Origin: Thalassia testudinum
Lineage: Eukaryota; Streptophyta; Magnoliopsida; Alismatales; Hydrocharitaceae
DNA length: 64,000 nucleotides
Assembly (NCBI GenBank): GCA_037157565.1
Contig: JAZHRO010000026.1
Span: 36,764,501-36,828,500 of the forward strand
Direction: 5' to 3'
Shown: positions 1 through 11,353 of the stretch, piece after piece
Layout: each line of letters opens with the position of its first letter
Numbering within the stretch: position 1 is the first letter of the stretch
Made by a program: the position numbers and the translations under genes
Notes under the pieces: generated by a model
What the model saw: the letters and a program-made list of their open reading frames with translations, nothing else
What the model was told of the DNA's origin: nothing
Database searches by the model: none

Positions 1-888
1 GAATAGTCCCACCTCGGAAGTTTGGAGAAACTGTTGCTGCATAAGAGGAAAAAGTGATAGAGGCTTATCGCCTCGAATCACTTGGGGGGTGAGGTCCCCC
101 ACACCCTCACTCGACCTCGTCTGTGACACTGACTCCGCGGACTTGGTGCAGATCCGATTACCGCCTAAGCCTTACACTCCTCGGTTGCAACCCACACCCC
201 CAGCCCTGGACCCAGGTACGCTCTAGGTCCAAAAACCCGAAAACCCAGTACTGTTGGAGGCTCTGGAAGAGCAGGACCCAAAGAGAGAAAGAAAGGAGAG
301 TTTGTACGGGGTAGGGGAGGGTTTTGCTCTTTGGGAAGTTGGCTAACACTTAGCCAAAATCTGAAGACCATTCCCCATCTGTGAGAAGAAGAAGAGAAAG
401 AAGAGCAAAGAAAGAAAGAGAAGGAAGAGAGTGCAACAAAAGGTGAGAAAGAGAAGAAGAGCCGTAGCAAAGAAAGAGGGAGAAGAAAGAAGGAAAGCAA
501 GAAGAAGAAGAAAAGAAGAAATCAGAGAAAAAGCATTGTTCATCAAATGTTTAAGACGTCTGATTGAATAATTAGACGGTTGACTTGAGTTTATAACTAT
601 TGAGCTTCATTTGATATTATTGTAGGGAGTAATTAGTGATTCAAATCACCATTTTACCCCATTCTTTTTGCAGTCTGACAATTGATCTTATTGCCACATT
701 ATTTTGAATCAATTTCTGATTAAAATTTCTTATCTCTATTGTTTAAATTGCAATATTGAGAATTGAATTCCTACTTGCTCCTAGTGAACAACCTTGGACT
801 TTTTCGAGTATAAATTTCATCTGTTTTTCTCGAGAATTCAACTATACTACAATGCAACGATTTAAAACTTGATTTCGAGCGAACAACA
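1..888 (+). mobile_element. Athila-like LTR, 3' part (cut by window start)
   Basis: This is the downstream third of an LTR related to those at 28777-31659, 35866-38624 and 43163-45912. The shared order is the AGTCCCACCTCG box, a TATA-like box, a hairpin, a GGGTG...CACCC hairpin, a purine-rich GAAGAA tract (about 370-540), the AGACGTC hairpin near 557, and a CTATACTACAA block near the 3' end. It is clearly older than the other copies. The right boundary (ACAACA at 888) is my estimate; no target duplication could be checked because the left end lies outside the window. Open frames in the purine tract are low-complexity and not genes. Confidence 0.65.
5..83 (+). promoter_or_regulatory. USE-like box, TATA-like box and hairpin in LTR
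   Basis: AGTCCCACCTCG at 5-16 differs at one base from the plant snRNA upstream sequence element RTCCCACATCG. CATAAGA at 40-46 sits 23 bp downstream where the sister copies have TATAAAG or TATAAGA. A hairpin follows at 52-83: AAGTGAT, bulge, GAGGC, loop, GCCTC, bulge, ATCACTT. The outer stem differs from the other copies by a compensatory pair change. The promoter function is inferred from arrangement only. Confidence 0.45.
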
Positions 889-1279
889 ATCACTAATTAG
901 ACACTAAAGTCTATATAAACCCTAATAATGCATGTATCATTCTATTCATAACCTAAATGCAAGTTTTAACTTAGACACCAATCCAAAATAAAGCATATTA
1001 GGGTTATAATTAAAATAGACTATTATCATCCCCCATAGATGATTTCCACATAACCCAAAGCCATTAGGATTTAAATTAAGGCTTTAGGCAAAGCTTAGGC
1101 CATTAAGGTAGAATTTAGGTGTTGCGGCCAAATTAAGGTGGTATCCTCCAACTTCTTGATTACAACCCCTATTTTTACAATCCACTACTTGCAGAAAAAT
1201 GTGAACCATGTGGCACATGGCTCCACTCTCTATTTGCAATATTTATTCCTATAAAAATAAATGCACATAATTATTTATA
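889..1279. other. AT-rich flank, nothing recognised
   Basis: No coding, RNA or repeat feature could be supported here. The last nine bases (1271-1279, TTATTTATA) are the left target-site copy of the Mutator-like element that follows. Confidence 0.5.
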
Positions 1280-1368
1280 GGGATTTTACATAGATGCCAC
1301 TGTAAACTTTCAAAATTAATTTTATGCCACTAGGTTGCAACTATTGCTATTAATGCCACTGAAAAGTA
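1280..1368 (+). repeat. Left terminal inverted repeat of MULE
   Basis: Imperfect inverted match to 2727-2811, with the outermost bases GGGATTTT against GAGATTTT. Small indels separate the matching blocks. Confidence 0.7.
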
Positions 1369-1540
1369 TGATCCTATTACGAAAATATCCCTTTGGTGAA
1401 GGTCCATATGATTTGAGTTACCAAACGTTTATTTCTACCGTTAACCTTTTTCCCACCACAATCAAGCATCGTAGGAGCTCATTCCTGAATCACTAACACT
1501 GTATCATCTTCATCTCAATGAAATCCATCCATGAGCTCCA

Positions 1541-1735
1541 TCAATAATAATGGCAACAACAACAACAACAAAAATAGCAACAACAACAATAACAAAATCT
1601 GCAGTAGTAACAAGCAACAACATGAACAACACCAACAACAACAACAACAAGCAACAACAGCAACAACATCAGCACTTGCAACAAGCAACAACAATGATAA
1701 TAGAAAACAACAAAAACAACAACAACAGCAATCAT
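1541..1735 (+). repeat. (CAA/AAC)n low-complexity tract
   Basis: An interrupted CAA/AAC trinucleotide tract. It sits exactly where the tubulin similarity stops, so it replaces the 3' end of the captured gene. The poly-Asn/Gln frames that it opens on the plus strand are not genes. Confidence 0.85.
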
Positions 1736-2521
1736 CCGATCGAACTTGTGATCGATCCTCGAGAAGACCTCGACGATGCTCGTCAAGTTAGAGATCATGC
1801 ACACCACCCTCTACATCTAAGCTAGGTCCCCCCTAGGCACCACCGTGGGGGGATGGTAGTTTATCCCGCACTTGAACCCCATAGGGTACTAATCAACGAA
1901 CTGCATCGTTCTCTTGGTCTTTATGGTCACCACCACCGCATTCACGTCCTTGGGCACCACATCCCCTCTGTACATCAAGAAACATGCTATGTACTTGTCA
2001 TGCCTTGGGTCGCACATGGCCATCATCAACGACGACTAGAACACACTATTAGTGATCTCTCGGAGAGCTGCTTGTGGTCGGCCTTCTCGGCAGAGATGAC
2101 GAGGGCGTAGGTGGAAAGCATGAAGTGGATCCTTAGGTAGGGGATGAGGTTGGCCTGAAACTCTGTGACGTCCACGTTGAGGTTGCCATCGAAGTGGAGG
2201 GAGGCGGTGAGGGACGAGAGGACTTGGGAGATGAGGCAGTTGAGGTTGGTGTAGGTGGGGCACTCGATGTCGAGAGAGATATGGTAGATATCCATGATCT
2301 TGCGAATTAGGACGTGGATTAGGTCAAGCGGCAAAGATGACAATAGATGCAAGCTTGTAGATTAGGTTAAGGCAGAGGTCCATGATCTCCCTCTCGATGG
2401 TGTAGTGGCCGCAAGCGAAGTTGTTAGCAGCATCCTCCTTCCTGGAGATGAGCTGCTCTGGATGAAAGAGTTGTTGGTACGTGCTTGTGCAGACCTCGTC
2501 GATTACGATCGGCTCCAGGTC
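1735..2521 (-). pseudogene. alpha-tubulin fragment, intronless and broken
   Basis: Read on the minus strand, the DNA encodes pieces unmistakably of alpha-tubulin. 2521-2330 gives [19 protein letters not shown] and [20 protein letters not shown], roughly residues 69-127 of the family. 2310-2040 gives [38 protein letters not shown] and then EITNS after a frameshift. 2035-1850 gives [20 protein letters not shown] in pieces. 1805-1735 gives MISNLTSIVEVFSRIDHKFD. About 80-90 residues are missing between the first two blocks, the N-terminus is absent, and the C-terminus is replaced by the AAC tract. No intron is evident. It cannot make functional tubulin. It lies within the inverted repeats of the Mutator-like element, so capture by that element is the likely origin; integration of a processed copy first is also possible. 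Confidence 0.88.
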
Positions 2522-2726
2522 ATTGAGAGGAAGGAGGAAGAGGAAGAAGGATGAGACTCTCATCTCTATTAAATTAGATTTGTCCGATCCATCTTCAAAG
2601 ATGGATTGAATCACCAAGGTCTATTTTCCTCTGAGATTAGCACTTTTAACTTAACTCAAGTCAACTTTTCCCTAACCCTAGTTAGTGGATTAACGGAGAG
2701 ATAACGGGATGGCATTTACGTTAACA

Positions 2727-2811
2727 ACATAAGTTTTACAATGGCATTATTATCAATAGTTGCAACCCAAAGACAAAATTAATTTCACAAGGGCATCTAC
2801 ATAAAAATCTC
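2727..2811 (-). repeat. Right terminal inverted repeat of MULE
   Basis: Inverted counterpart of 1280-1368, followed by the target-site copy TTACGTATA at 2812-2820. Confidence 0.7.
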
Positions 2812-2820
2812 TTACGTATA

Positions 2821-3245
2821 TAACATAACATATTATGAAATGCAATAAAATATATGTAGATGTACATCTTAATGCATGCATTTATTTTACAAGCAAACAC
2901 AAATACTAACATACCTAAAATGCAGAGACTAACCAATTTAAGCTTAATATATAGTTCACAAAACTAGACTCATCACTAAGTAATGGTGCACTGCCTTGTA
3001 CTACTAGGCGAAGATCACTTAAAATGTGCCCACATTTTCATGTAGATATGATATGGTGCCTGCTATAACTACTTGCCATATGGGGAAAGTCGGAGGGCAT
3101 GAGAAGATTGCAAAGGAAGACAGGCCTTGAAATGATGGACTCCCAACCAATCTTAATATGTCCATGGTCAACCTTGTCCATCCAATTTGAATAATAGCTT
3201 AGCTTGTCGTTCTTTTCTAATGTACCCATAAGGCTCTATATGTAA
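2821..3245. other. Intergenic, nothing recognised
   Basis: AT-rich DNA between the Mutator-like element and the solo LTR. A 63-codon minus-strand frame at 3038-3229 has ordinary amino-acid composition, but I recognise no family and see no supporting context. Confidence 0.4.
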
Positions 3246-3268
3246 TGTTACGAACGCGTGCCCCAGAC

Positions 3269-3372
3269 GTCTTTTAAGACGTCTTGGAGGTGGCCCAGAC
3301 GTCGGATAAGACGTCTTGGATCACATCCAGACGTCTTACCAGACGTCTGGGATCGTTTCCAGACTTCTGGAA
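3269..3372 (+). repeat. AGACGTC palindrome array 1 in LTR
   Basis: Seven or so copies of AGACGTC or its complement, several as the full palindrome CCAGACGTCTGG, separated by short spacers (GGATCACAT, GGATCGTTT). The corresponding arrays are 55786-55890 and 62817-62891. Confidence 0.85.
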
Positions 3373-3837
3373 AACAGTTATTTTTCGCACGAGAGATTCG
3401 TCTGCGCGCCTGTGCGTGCAGACCCGCGATTCCTCTCTCTCTCTCTCTCTTTCCCTCTCTCTCTGCGGCTGCAGACCTGCTGCGCACTCTCTCCCTCCTC
3501 CTCGCGCGGCCTTAAAAGGCCACGCCTCCCCTCCTGTCGTCTCCACCGTCCCCTTCCTCTTCTCCTTCCTGTGCGCGAGAGCGAGCGAGCGCGAGGGCGG
3601 CAGCGGCTGCCGCAGTGAGTGCGGAGGAGGTGCGGCATGCGAGGGCGGAGCTCTGCCGTGAGGGCGAGCTCGCCGGAGCGGCTTGGCCGGCCGGCGGAGG
3701 GCGGAGGGCGCAGGGGGCGCGGAACGACACGGAGAGGGACCTGCTGCGGTCTGAGCAGCAGACGCGCGAGGTGCGACGCGGGCGGCGTCGCGAGCGGAAG
3801 CCGGGTGGTGCCCTGTTCTGGAAAAATTTCCAGAATC

Positions 3838-4182
3838 AGACGTCTGGGTTGATAGCCAGACGGCGAGGGAGACGTCTGGAAGATCATACAGACGTCTGAA
3901 AGGTGAGTATTCCGCTTTCTTCTTCCTTCCTGTCGACTGACCGTACTGAGGGAGGGAGTTGGCTGTGCGCAGGCTCGGTGATTCGCCATCCAACGCGAAT
4001 CAGACGTCTGGCTGTTGTACCAGACGGCGGAAGCGACCTCCAGACGTCCGGGGTGACCATAGGACGTCTTGGAGCTAGGCCAGACGTCCCCGCAGACTTC
4101 TGGACGTCTGGGAAACCACGCTGAGCAGGTAATTCTCTAATCCACTTTTTAAGATGTCTGGAAGAAGTTCCAGACGTCTGAT
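3838..4182 (+). repeat. AGACGTC palindrome array 2 in LTR
   Basis: A looser array of AGACGTC, GACGTCTGG and decayed AGACTTC or AAGATGTC words. The matching arrays in the plus-strand element are 56335-56690 and 63320-63670. Confidence 0.8.
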
Positions 4183-5964
4183 TTTGCACAGTATCATCTT
4201 TTTCGACCTGTTTAGGGCCCGTTCGGGCTCCGTTTTCCGCGATTCGAGTTGCGTTCTTTTCAAAATTAATTCCTCTACCCGTCTACAGTAGCTATGCACT
4301 GTTTTGAGACTTTCCTTGTGTTTGATCCTTGTGATAGGACCTGGTTCAGTTGCAGTCTTGGGAGTCACAGAGGCACGCGGGATTCCCGATCACGCCCCCA
4401 TTACTCCCATTGTACCTGGTAGAGTGGCTTTAAGTTATTAATAAAATCTGTTAAATTATGAAACCATAAATAGAACCTAGGACATTGCATGAATCCTAGG
4501 AATGAGAAATAGATGGAATGATAGCTCCTAGGTGTTGCATGAATCCGAGGACTGAAAAATTAGATTGTATGATAGATCCTAGGATATGGCATGAATCCTA
4601 GGATGGGAAAACTAGTGGAATGTATAATACTGCAGTCTTGGAAAATGGAAAGAGATATAAAGCTGCCTGTAATTTGAATTAATAGCTGCCTGTTGTGAAT
4701 AGATAACGTGGTTGAGAACATGGATTGTAAGAATGTGAAACTGGAAAGTGAAACCTGGATGTTTGAGTAAAAAGGATGGAACCCTACGGGGAAGTAGGAG
4801 TAGAACTCCTGGAAAGTGAATGGAATAGTTTTGGGGAAGTGAGCTGGCCCTTGAGTACGGAGTACCAAGGAGAGCGACTGTCCCCCCTGTTTAGTGCAGA
4901 GCGGAGCCAGCCACCCCAGGGACCCAGGGTTAGGACTGGCCACTCTGTACCGACTTGCTGGCCCTCGCGTACGTAGTACCGAGGAGAGTTACTAGTGTAG
5001 GGAGGTACTAGCTACCCCACGGGCCCCGGGGTTCTGCTAGCCTCCCACACCGACTTGTTAGGCCCGCTGGGACAAACCAGGGTAGTCAGGCGAGGGTGCG
5101 CGGACTGTGGAGGGGCAAGGCCCCGGTTTGGTTACTGTGGAGGGGTTGGACCCCTGTTACTGAGAGGGCTCTGCCCTGTACTGGTTCCGTGCTGTGCTTT
5201 GGGCGCACCCGTTAACGGAAACAACTGACCGCGTGCCAGTACGGGTTAGCTACCTGTGCGTTTATCGCGCGTGCCGTAGTCACCGTTACGTCTGTCAGTG
5301 ACCTTGGGGTGGTTGACTGAGGGTAGGATCACCACGGGGGACTCTCCCGGCCAGGAGAGCACCACGTGCTACTTCTACTTTTTGGAAAAGACTGTAATCA
5401 AGATCGTTCCCACGAGGAACATTCGAGATCAAGTAAAAGATCTGAGAAATAAATGAAATAGTGAGACAATTGAAAGATGTAAATAAAGAAAGTAATAGAA
5501 CATAACAGCTACTGTACACTCTACTATTGTCTTTAGTTTTAGTTGCCACTCTACTCAGCGTTTTGCTGACGTGTTACACTCGTTACCTTTTTCAGGACCA
5601 GGTGTTGAGCAGCCAGGGTCAGCGGCTGCAGAGGACGCTGGGCCGAGTAGGGTCCAGTAGAGTTTACCACAGTCTTTTGTACCTCTTTTGTTTCTGTAAT
5701 AGTGAGTAGTTCTTGTTTCCGCTGTACTTTCTTTACCTGCAGTTCATGTTATATGATAAATGTTTTTCTACTGTTGTGGTGGTATCTACTGTAGTAGTTT
5801 CTTCCCTTACTGCTGTACTTTCTTACTGTTAGTTATATTCATGCTGAATGTTGTTTATTTTACTGCTCTTTTGGTTACTTCCTCGTTGGACGACTAGGTC
5901 TTGGGATTAGTCGAGTCGATCCGGTTCTCGTGTCTCGTAGGGACTCGGGAACCGGGTCGTTACA

Positions 5965-8738
5965 ACTAACAAAGAAGCCTTTAGGGGACACACGTATATA
6001 TGCATGCATATATGTATGAGAAGAGGTAGCCACTCTTACATGCATGCATAATGCATAAAGAGACTAGAGTAAGGACATGCCTATATTTGTATCCTTCAGC
6101 ATATAGTGAATGACAGAGCAATCTTCCCCATGATGTAGACAATTCTTAAGGATGAACTTGGCTAAGATCCTTGTGTTCTACTCTCTCCTCTTTTTTATTC
6201 TTTCTAAAATCAATTAATGGATTAGGCATCTGTTGATTTACTGGCTGTATTAGGATGATAAGCACACATTTCAACTCTGATGCCTAGGGTTTGTGCAAGA
6301 AACTGTTGAAATGAGGCATGAAATATGCTCTTAAGGGCAATGATCGATTTAGGTGTGTGGGGAACATGTCACATCTATGCATGTGCAAGCTTGTCTCAAG
6401 CATGCCATTGTGTTCATTTGTATTTTTCAAAATTTTTTGAAATGCATTAAGGTGTATTTATTAAGGGACTTAAATTACTAGTTTTGTCCTGAAAAACTGG
6501 TATAAGGCCCCTATGAGAATAATTTTCTCAAGTGAATCGCGAGTGAGAGACTTCTAAGGGATTTTTAGAGTTCTAAAGATTGATTTAGGCATGATGTCAC
6601 ATCTAATGCTTATTTTCTCTCCTTGCATTGATTCATGAACGCATTAATTGGTTAATGGACTAATTTTGTCCTCAATTAGGTCTAGCCTATCTAAATCAAC
6701 TCTCTCAGAGACTTATTATTCACCATACGAGCTAAGTTGATTTTGAACTATATCATTTAAGTCTACTTGACTTGGTTGAATGAATTAAACTTGATTCCCA
6801 AAGTTGACTTCATTCTCACTTGTTCTTGATGCTTCTCTTGGTTGATTTGAGTCTTCAATTATGATCTTCCTATGTCTTCACCTTGTCAAAATGCATGCAT
6901 CAAATCATTTGTTATTATAAACCAAGTGTCGTTTCCCTTTTATCGAGTTGTCTCTTTAGATTTTCTACTTGAGAGGTTCGAATTAAACTCTTATAAACCT
7001 AAGAAAAATCACAATTTATGGTGAAGTGTAATTCTAAGATATTTTTGGATTTTAGTTCATGATTTATCTGGCTAGAAACTTATTGTATGTTTTAAAAATC
7101 GACTGGGTCAATTGGTTCAACCAATTCAATTAGAAACTAATATCTTACCCGTCTGATTAATCGATTAAGGCAATAAAAGTCAAAATCAATGTGAACCAGT
7201 CAAAATTATGTTAGATCGACCAGTTGGCCTAGTTTGTTTAAAATAGCCATCCGATTTGACTTTTCTCTTAAGACCTAAAAAAAAATAAAAAGAAAAAAAA
7301 AATACATGTGACTTCACACACTACACTTATACCCCCATGATCCATGTGTTCTTCAAAGTTAGACTATTAATTTTGATTATACTTTTTATTTTTGTTTAGC
7401 ATTTGCTGAAAGTAATGTCACTTTTAGTGTAATTAGAGTGATGAAATAACTTTTCCAACTATATTTTTTTATTAAATATCTATTCAACTCGATTGGACAT
7501 ACCTAATTAAATCAATGTAAATTAAATCAAAGATCTCACCATTCGATTTATTTATTTATTTTATTTTTTCACATCCTGACATCATCACCAGTTCAATAAT
7601 ATAAATCGCTAGTTAAACGATTAAATTAAAAAGTACTGTTATAAATACTTGAGACAAAGATAGCTTTCCCATCGTATGTAACCAAGATAGCTTCCCCATT
7701 GTTACAAATCAACGCTGGACTGATTCAATGACCAACCCAATTTTTAAAATATTATTTTAAATCAAATGTGACTTCCTTTAGTCAAGTTGTCTTTTTCGAT
7801 TTTCCACTTGAGAAGTTCGTCAATTGATCTCTTATCACAATTTATGCTTAACTGTAATTCTGGGCTATTTTTGGGTTCCAGTTGTGATTTATCAGGCCGC
7901 TCCCACTTCCCCATAGTATGTAACAAAATCCCTTTTCCAATTGACCCTTTTGGTGTTCCCTTCGCTAAAGCTAAGTGCGGTCTGACGGTAAGGTACACTT
8001 CCCGCTTGTATACATGTTACTCCTTGTGATTTAGAGCTACCTTAAACTCTTGTAGGGACAAAGATAGCTTTCGTGAATGCTGAAAGGCCTCCTCAAGCTT
8101 TGATGTTAGGACCATTTTCTCTGCGCTAAAGTTAACTCCTCTTGCATATGGTTCCAATGTGAGTGGTTTTCTTCTTTATTGTATGACAACGACTCTCATA
8201 TACACATAGCTTATTAATTAGACATGTCTCTTTCTGCTTTTATGGTTGTAAGTAATGAGTCATTGTCCAGAAACAAGACCTTCTACTTGTATCAAGCAAC
8301 CTTTAGTTTATAGCTTTTTGTTTTGATTTTACCCTCTTGTGAAGAGAAGGACGAATAAAATTCTTTTGATCATGTTTGAAGAAAGATTCCATATAAGATC
8401 AATTATACCTTACTGACGGAGAAAAATAAATGTATCTCACGAAAGATGGATTTTCAACATCTAATTAAAGAAACAATTATTTTAATTTTAAGATCCAATC
8501 AGTCTTGGTTTTATTTTGGCCAGAGTAGAGAAACGTGCATCATAATGCACGTTGCAATGTGCAAGTCCCCACTCACATTGGTGATTTTAGTTGATGGTTC
8601 TAACCAATAGTTTTACGTGGTGTATTTGATTTTTCAATGGTGAAAATTAATTTTTATAGGTAAAAAATTAATTTCCATACATAAGTGAAGTAGAAAGTTA
8701 TTTTCATCGATAGAAAAGTAAAATATACTATGATAGGA
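5965..8738. other. AT-rich intergenic DNA with a diverged duplication
   Basis: No supported gene. Around 6905-7065 and 7750-7900 there are two related stretches in the same orientation. Both contain a TTTAG/TCGAGTTGTCTTT word, then ATTTTCTACTTGAGAGGTTCG or a close variant, CACAATTTATG and GTAATTCT. A short stretch at 8055-8160 followed by GTGAGTGG looks exon-like, but its reading frame is interrupted and I cannot name it. Confidence 0.45.
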
Positions 8739-10611
8739 TGATTTTCGCGCAAGATTTGATTTTGAGTATAATATACATCATTGTCGTTATTTGTATTATA
8801 GTCACGTAAAATCTTGAAAAAAAAATATTTGTATTTTTTTTACGAAACTCGCATAGATTTTATCTTTTAATTTGTAAGTACCGATTGTCTTTGGGAGACA
8901 TGAATGCAAGAGTAATTAGATTTTGATTCAAATGGGTAACTTAGACTACTTAACTTTTTTGTCTTTTACTCCTTTGTTATTTTTTTAAGATTTTGATCTT
9001 TGGAAAGAGAAAGTGAACACACCAAACCTAGATTTAACTACACTATCAATTTTGATTTTTGTTAGTGGATATTTGTATAACATTAAAAGTGAGAGTGGAG
9101 AGTGTAGTGGGTATTTTTAATAGTAAAAGTAAGTGAGAATGATTAGAAATTATTATATAGGAGTTTGTATTAAAATGATGGGAAAAACTTGAAAAAAAAC
9201 TTGTGATAACCCTTAACCTTGGTTAACCCCGTTGTCAAACGGGACCTAAAAGACTACATGCATCCAAGTGAGGACATGGTGGTTGTGTATAGTGTGTGAA
9301 CCTAAGGGTGGATGGCTTAATTGATGCTAAGGGAGAGGCATGTATTCACAATGATAAAATGAAGCAATCAAAACAGTGAATCATAAACATAGAAATTAGA
9401 TCTAACATTCACAAATCTAAATGAACATGAAGGAAAACATAGAGACTATAAAAAATATATCAAATCGAATCTCTACACTACTTGAAATAAAGGATGAACA
9501 AGAAAGAAAGGAACCCCTCATGCCGGAATGTGCCTTGAGAGGTCATTGGCTTTGTATGAGGGTGGTGGCTAGACCATGGTCATGAAGACCATTTACATGC
9601 TATCCAAGAAGAGAGGACGACCAACCAAGGTAGGGAAGACCTTGTGGTCGTCCAAGAAGAAAGAAGAGAGGGGGTGTCCTCTCTATGGAGAAGAAAGCAT
9701 GCCCAAGAGAAGAAGAGAGGGTGGAGAGCCCTTCTTCCTAGCCATCCTTGAAGAAGCCTAGGAGGAGCTTCTTCTCCTTGCTAGCTAGTCATCCTTGGAG
9801 GAGGAGGAGCCCTAAAAGGGAAGACCTTGTGAAGGGAAGGGAAAGAAAGAATGCTTGGACTTTCAAGTTTTGGAAGTGAGAAGAATATCTTGTGTGTCCA
9901 TTGAGTTGTGACTTTTATGGGATCCATCTTTGGTTGTCGCCACTTTTGGTGGAAACCACAAGTGGAAATCGCAAGTTGAGATCCACAATTTGGGCACCAC
10001 TTATTTAGGATCTAAATTGGCGACCAACTAATGAGGACTAGAATAGGAAAGTGTTGGGTGTGTGTTTAATTTTAGTAGACTAAAGTTTTGTAAGTTTAGG
10101 TGGGATAGGCTAGGCTAACCTAGGTTGGATTAGGTCCTAGTCTAATTAGGTGGTAGTGGGTCAATTGGACCTAATTAGATTCTACATGAACCTATCTACT
10201 TAGGAATAACTGAGTTCGAATGTGAACCTAATTGGGTCTAACGGAGCCTAATAGAGTCTAGGTGCACCTAATCAGGTAGTGATGAACATAATTAGGTCTA
10301 GGGTGGTCCAATTAGGTGTAAGCACACCTAATCAGTTGTGGGTTAGCCAAATTAGGTCTAGGGGGACCTAATTGCAGTGTGGTCAATCCAATTGTCTCCA
10401 CATTAGTCCAATTGAGTAATAGTGAGCCTACTTGGGAACCTAAGGGGAAATTGGGGAAGGAAAAGTGAAATTGGGATAGTGGATGGTAAGGATAGGGTCA
10501 TGGATAGCAGGATAACACTATAACACTATGGATAGTGTTATCTAGCTTTTGTGAGTATAGGTTTAGGTTATCCTAGATGGAGGTTAGGGATAGGGATAGT
10601 GTGGATAGTGT
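8739..10611. mobile_element. Degraded LTR-like DNA related to 20153-22231 and 25733-28050
   Basis: The start (TGATTTTCGCGCAAG near 8739, then TATAGTCACG and GATTGTCTTTGGGAG) resembles the start of the 25733 element. From about 9300 the text also runs parallel to 26160-27300, ending in a CCTAATT/AATTAGG word array (about 10080-10440). A block near 9200-9250 (AACCCCGTTGTCAAACGGG) looks like the end of another small element nested inside. Boundaries are uncertain and no duplication was found. The 61-codon frame at 9576-9761 lies in this LTR and is not a credible gene. Confidence 0.45.
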
Positions 10612-11125
10612 TGGTGCAAGGACACCATGATTTTTTATTCTAATGATAACAAAATACTTATTATTTGACATTTACATTTGAGTTTAAAATTTTAGGATGA
10701 AATAAAAATGAAAGCAAGTGAGAGGAGTTCAAGCTCGTGTCCATGGTGGATTAGAGGAGCTTGATGGAGGAGACGGAGCATTGCTTAGGGCTAAAGCTTG
10801 AAGAAGGAGGAGAATGAAGAATAGGATAGATGTTCATTGTATTTGTATTTATTCTTCTTTTTGCTCTTTATTTCCTTGGAAGCATCGTAAAGAGCCCAAA
10901 ATATATTAACCTAAGTCCTAGAAATACTTACACATCCTTAAGACACTTAGGCAAACTTTAGAATAAGCCAAAATAGGATTCAGACTATATTATTAGACAT
11001 CCAACAATGATATCAGACGTCTAATAAATACTTTTAAGTCGTCTAATATTTAGATCAGACGCCCAATATCCCTGTAGCCTGCCTTTTACAATAAACACTT
11101 AGGCTCCAGTTGACAAAACTTCAGT
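10612..11125 (+). repeat. 5' LTR remnant of SIRE-type element
   Basis: Aligns with about 12501-13025 of the 3' LTR, including TCAAGCTCGTGTCCATGGTG and the AGACGTC words near 10990-11060. The remaining kilobase of this LTR is deleted, joining directly to interior sequence. Confidence 0.75.
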
Positions 11126-11353
11126 CTAGACGTGCGCCACCGCCTACGAGATATGGAGAAAGTTGAACGCTACTCATGAGAACTCAACTTGGAGAAGGAA
11201 GAAGAAAATGAGACAAACTCTATTTCAATAGAAGAACTTTAAGATGCTATTGAATCTTTATTTTCTGAATATGCGATTGTTAAAAGTGAATGTAAGAAAC
11301 TTAAATCTGAAAATAGAAAAGTTTGAAAACTAAACTATGAAAATAAAATCCAT

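Larger units (their letters stand above)
1280..2811. mobile_element. Mutator-like element carrying a gene fragment (Pack-MULE)
   Basis: The ends form long imperfect terminal inverted repeats. The left end (1280-1368) begins GGGATTTTACATAGATGCC; the right end (2727-2811), read on the minus strand, begins GAGATTTTTATGTAGATGCC. Both continue with matching blocks such as GGTTGCAACTATTG and AATGCCA. The flanking nine bases are TTATTTATA (1271-1279) and TTACGTATA (2812-2820), agreeing at seven of nine positions, as expected for an old 9-bp Mutator-type duplication. There is no transposase; the interior is an alpha-tubulin fragment plus an AAC-rich tract. Internal capture of a host gene fragment between long TIRs is the definition of a Pack-MULE. 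Confidence 0.75.
3246..5964 (+). mobile_element. Solo LTR, Tekay/Del-type chromovirus
   Basis: This 2.7-kb sequence matches the LTRs of the plus-strand element at 55764-58446 and from 62800 almost end to end. It starts TGTTACGAACGCG and ends GGGTCGTTACA. No primer site, coding region or second LTR follows, so it is a solo LTR left by recombination between LTRs. The flanks TGTAA (3241-3245) and ACTAA (5965-5969) agree at only three of five bases, so the target duplication is decayed or absent. Inside are a CT microsatellite (about 3436-3465), a GC-rich block (3500-3830), two AGACGTC arrays, a polyadenylation-type AATAAA at 4440-4445, and the block of gaccaagg-type words shared by all family LTRs (about 4840-5300). 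Confidence 0.9.

Noticed and set aside
1531..1825. Poly-Asn/Gln/Thr open frames on both strands
   Set aside because: They are translations of the AAC trinucleotide tract; the minus-strand part is covered by the tubulin pseudogene.
3274..4368. Long open frames of up to 239 codons in the solo LTR, repeated in the 56 kb and 63 kb LTRs
   Set aside because: They run in several frames and both strands of a GC-rich LTR, change length between copies, and contain the AGACGTC arrays; composition explains them.
3241..5969. Perfect target duplication for the solo LTR
   Set aside because: TGTAA and ACTAA agree at only three of five bases, so I did not claim a duplication.
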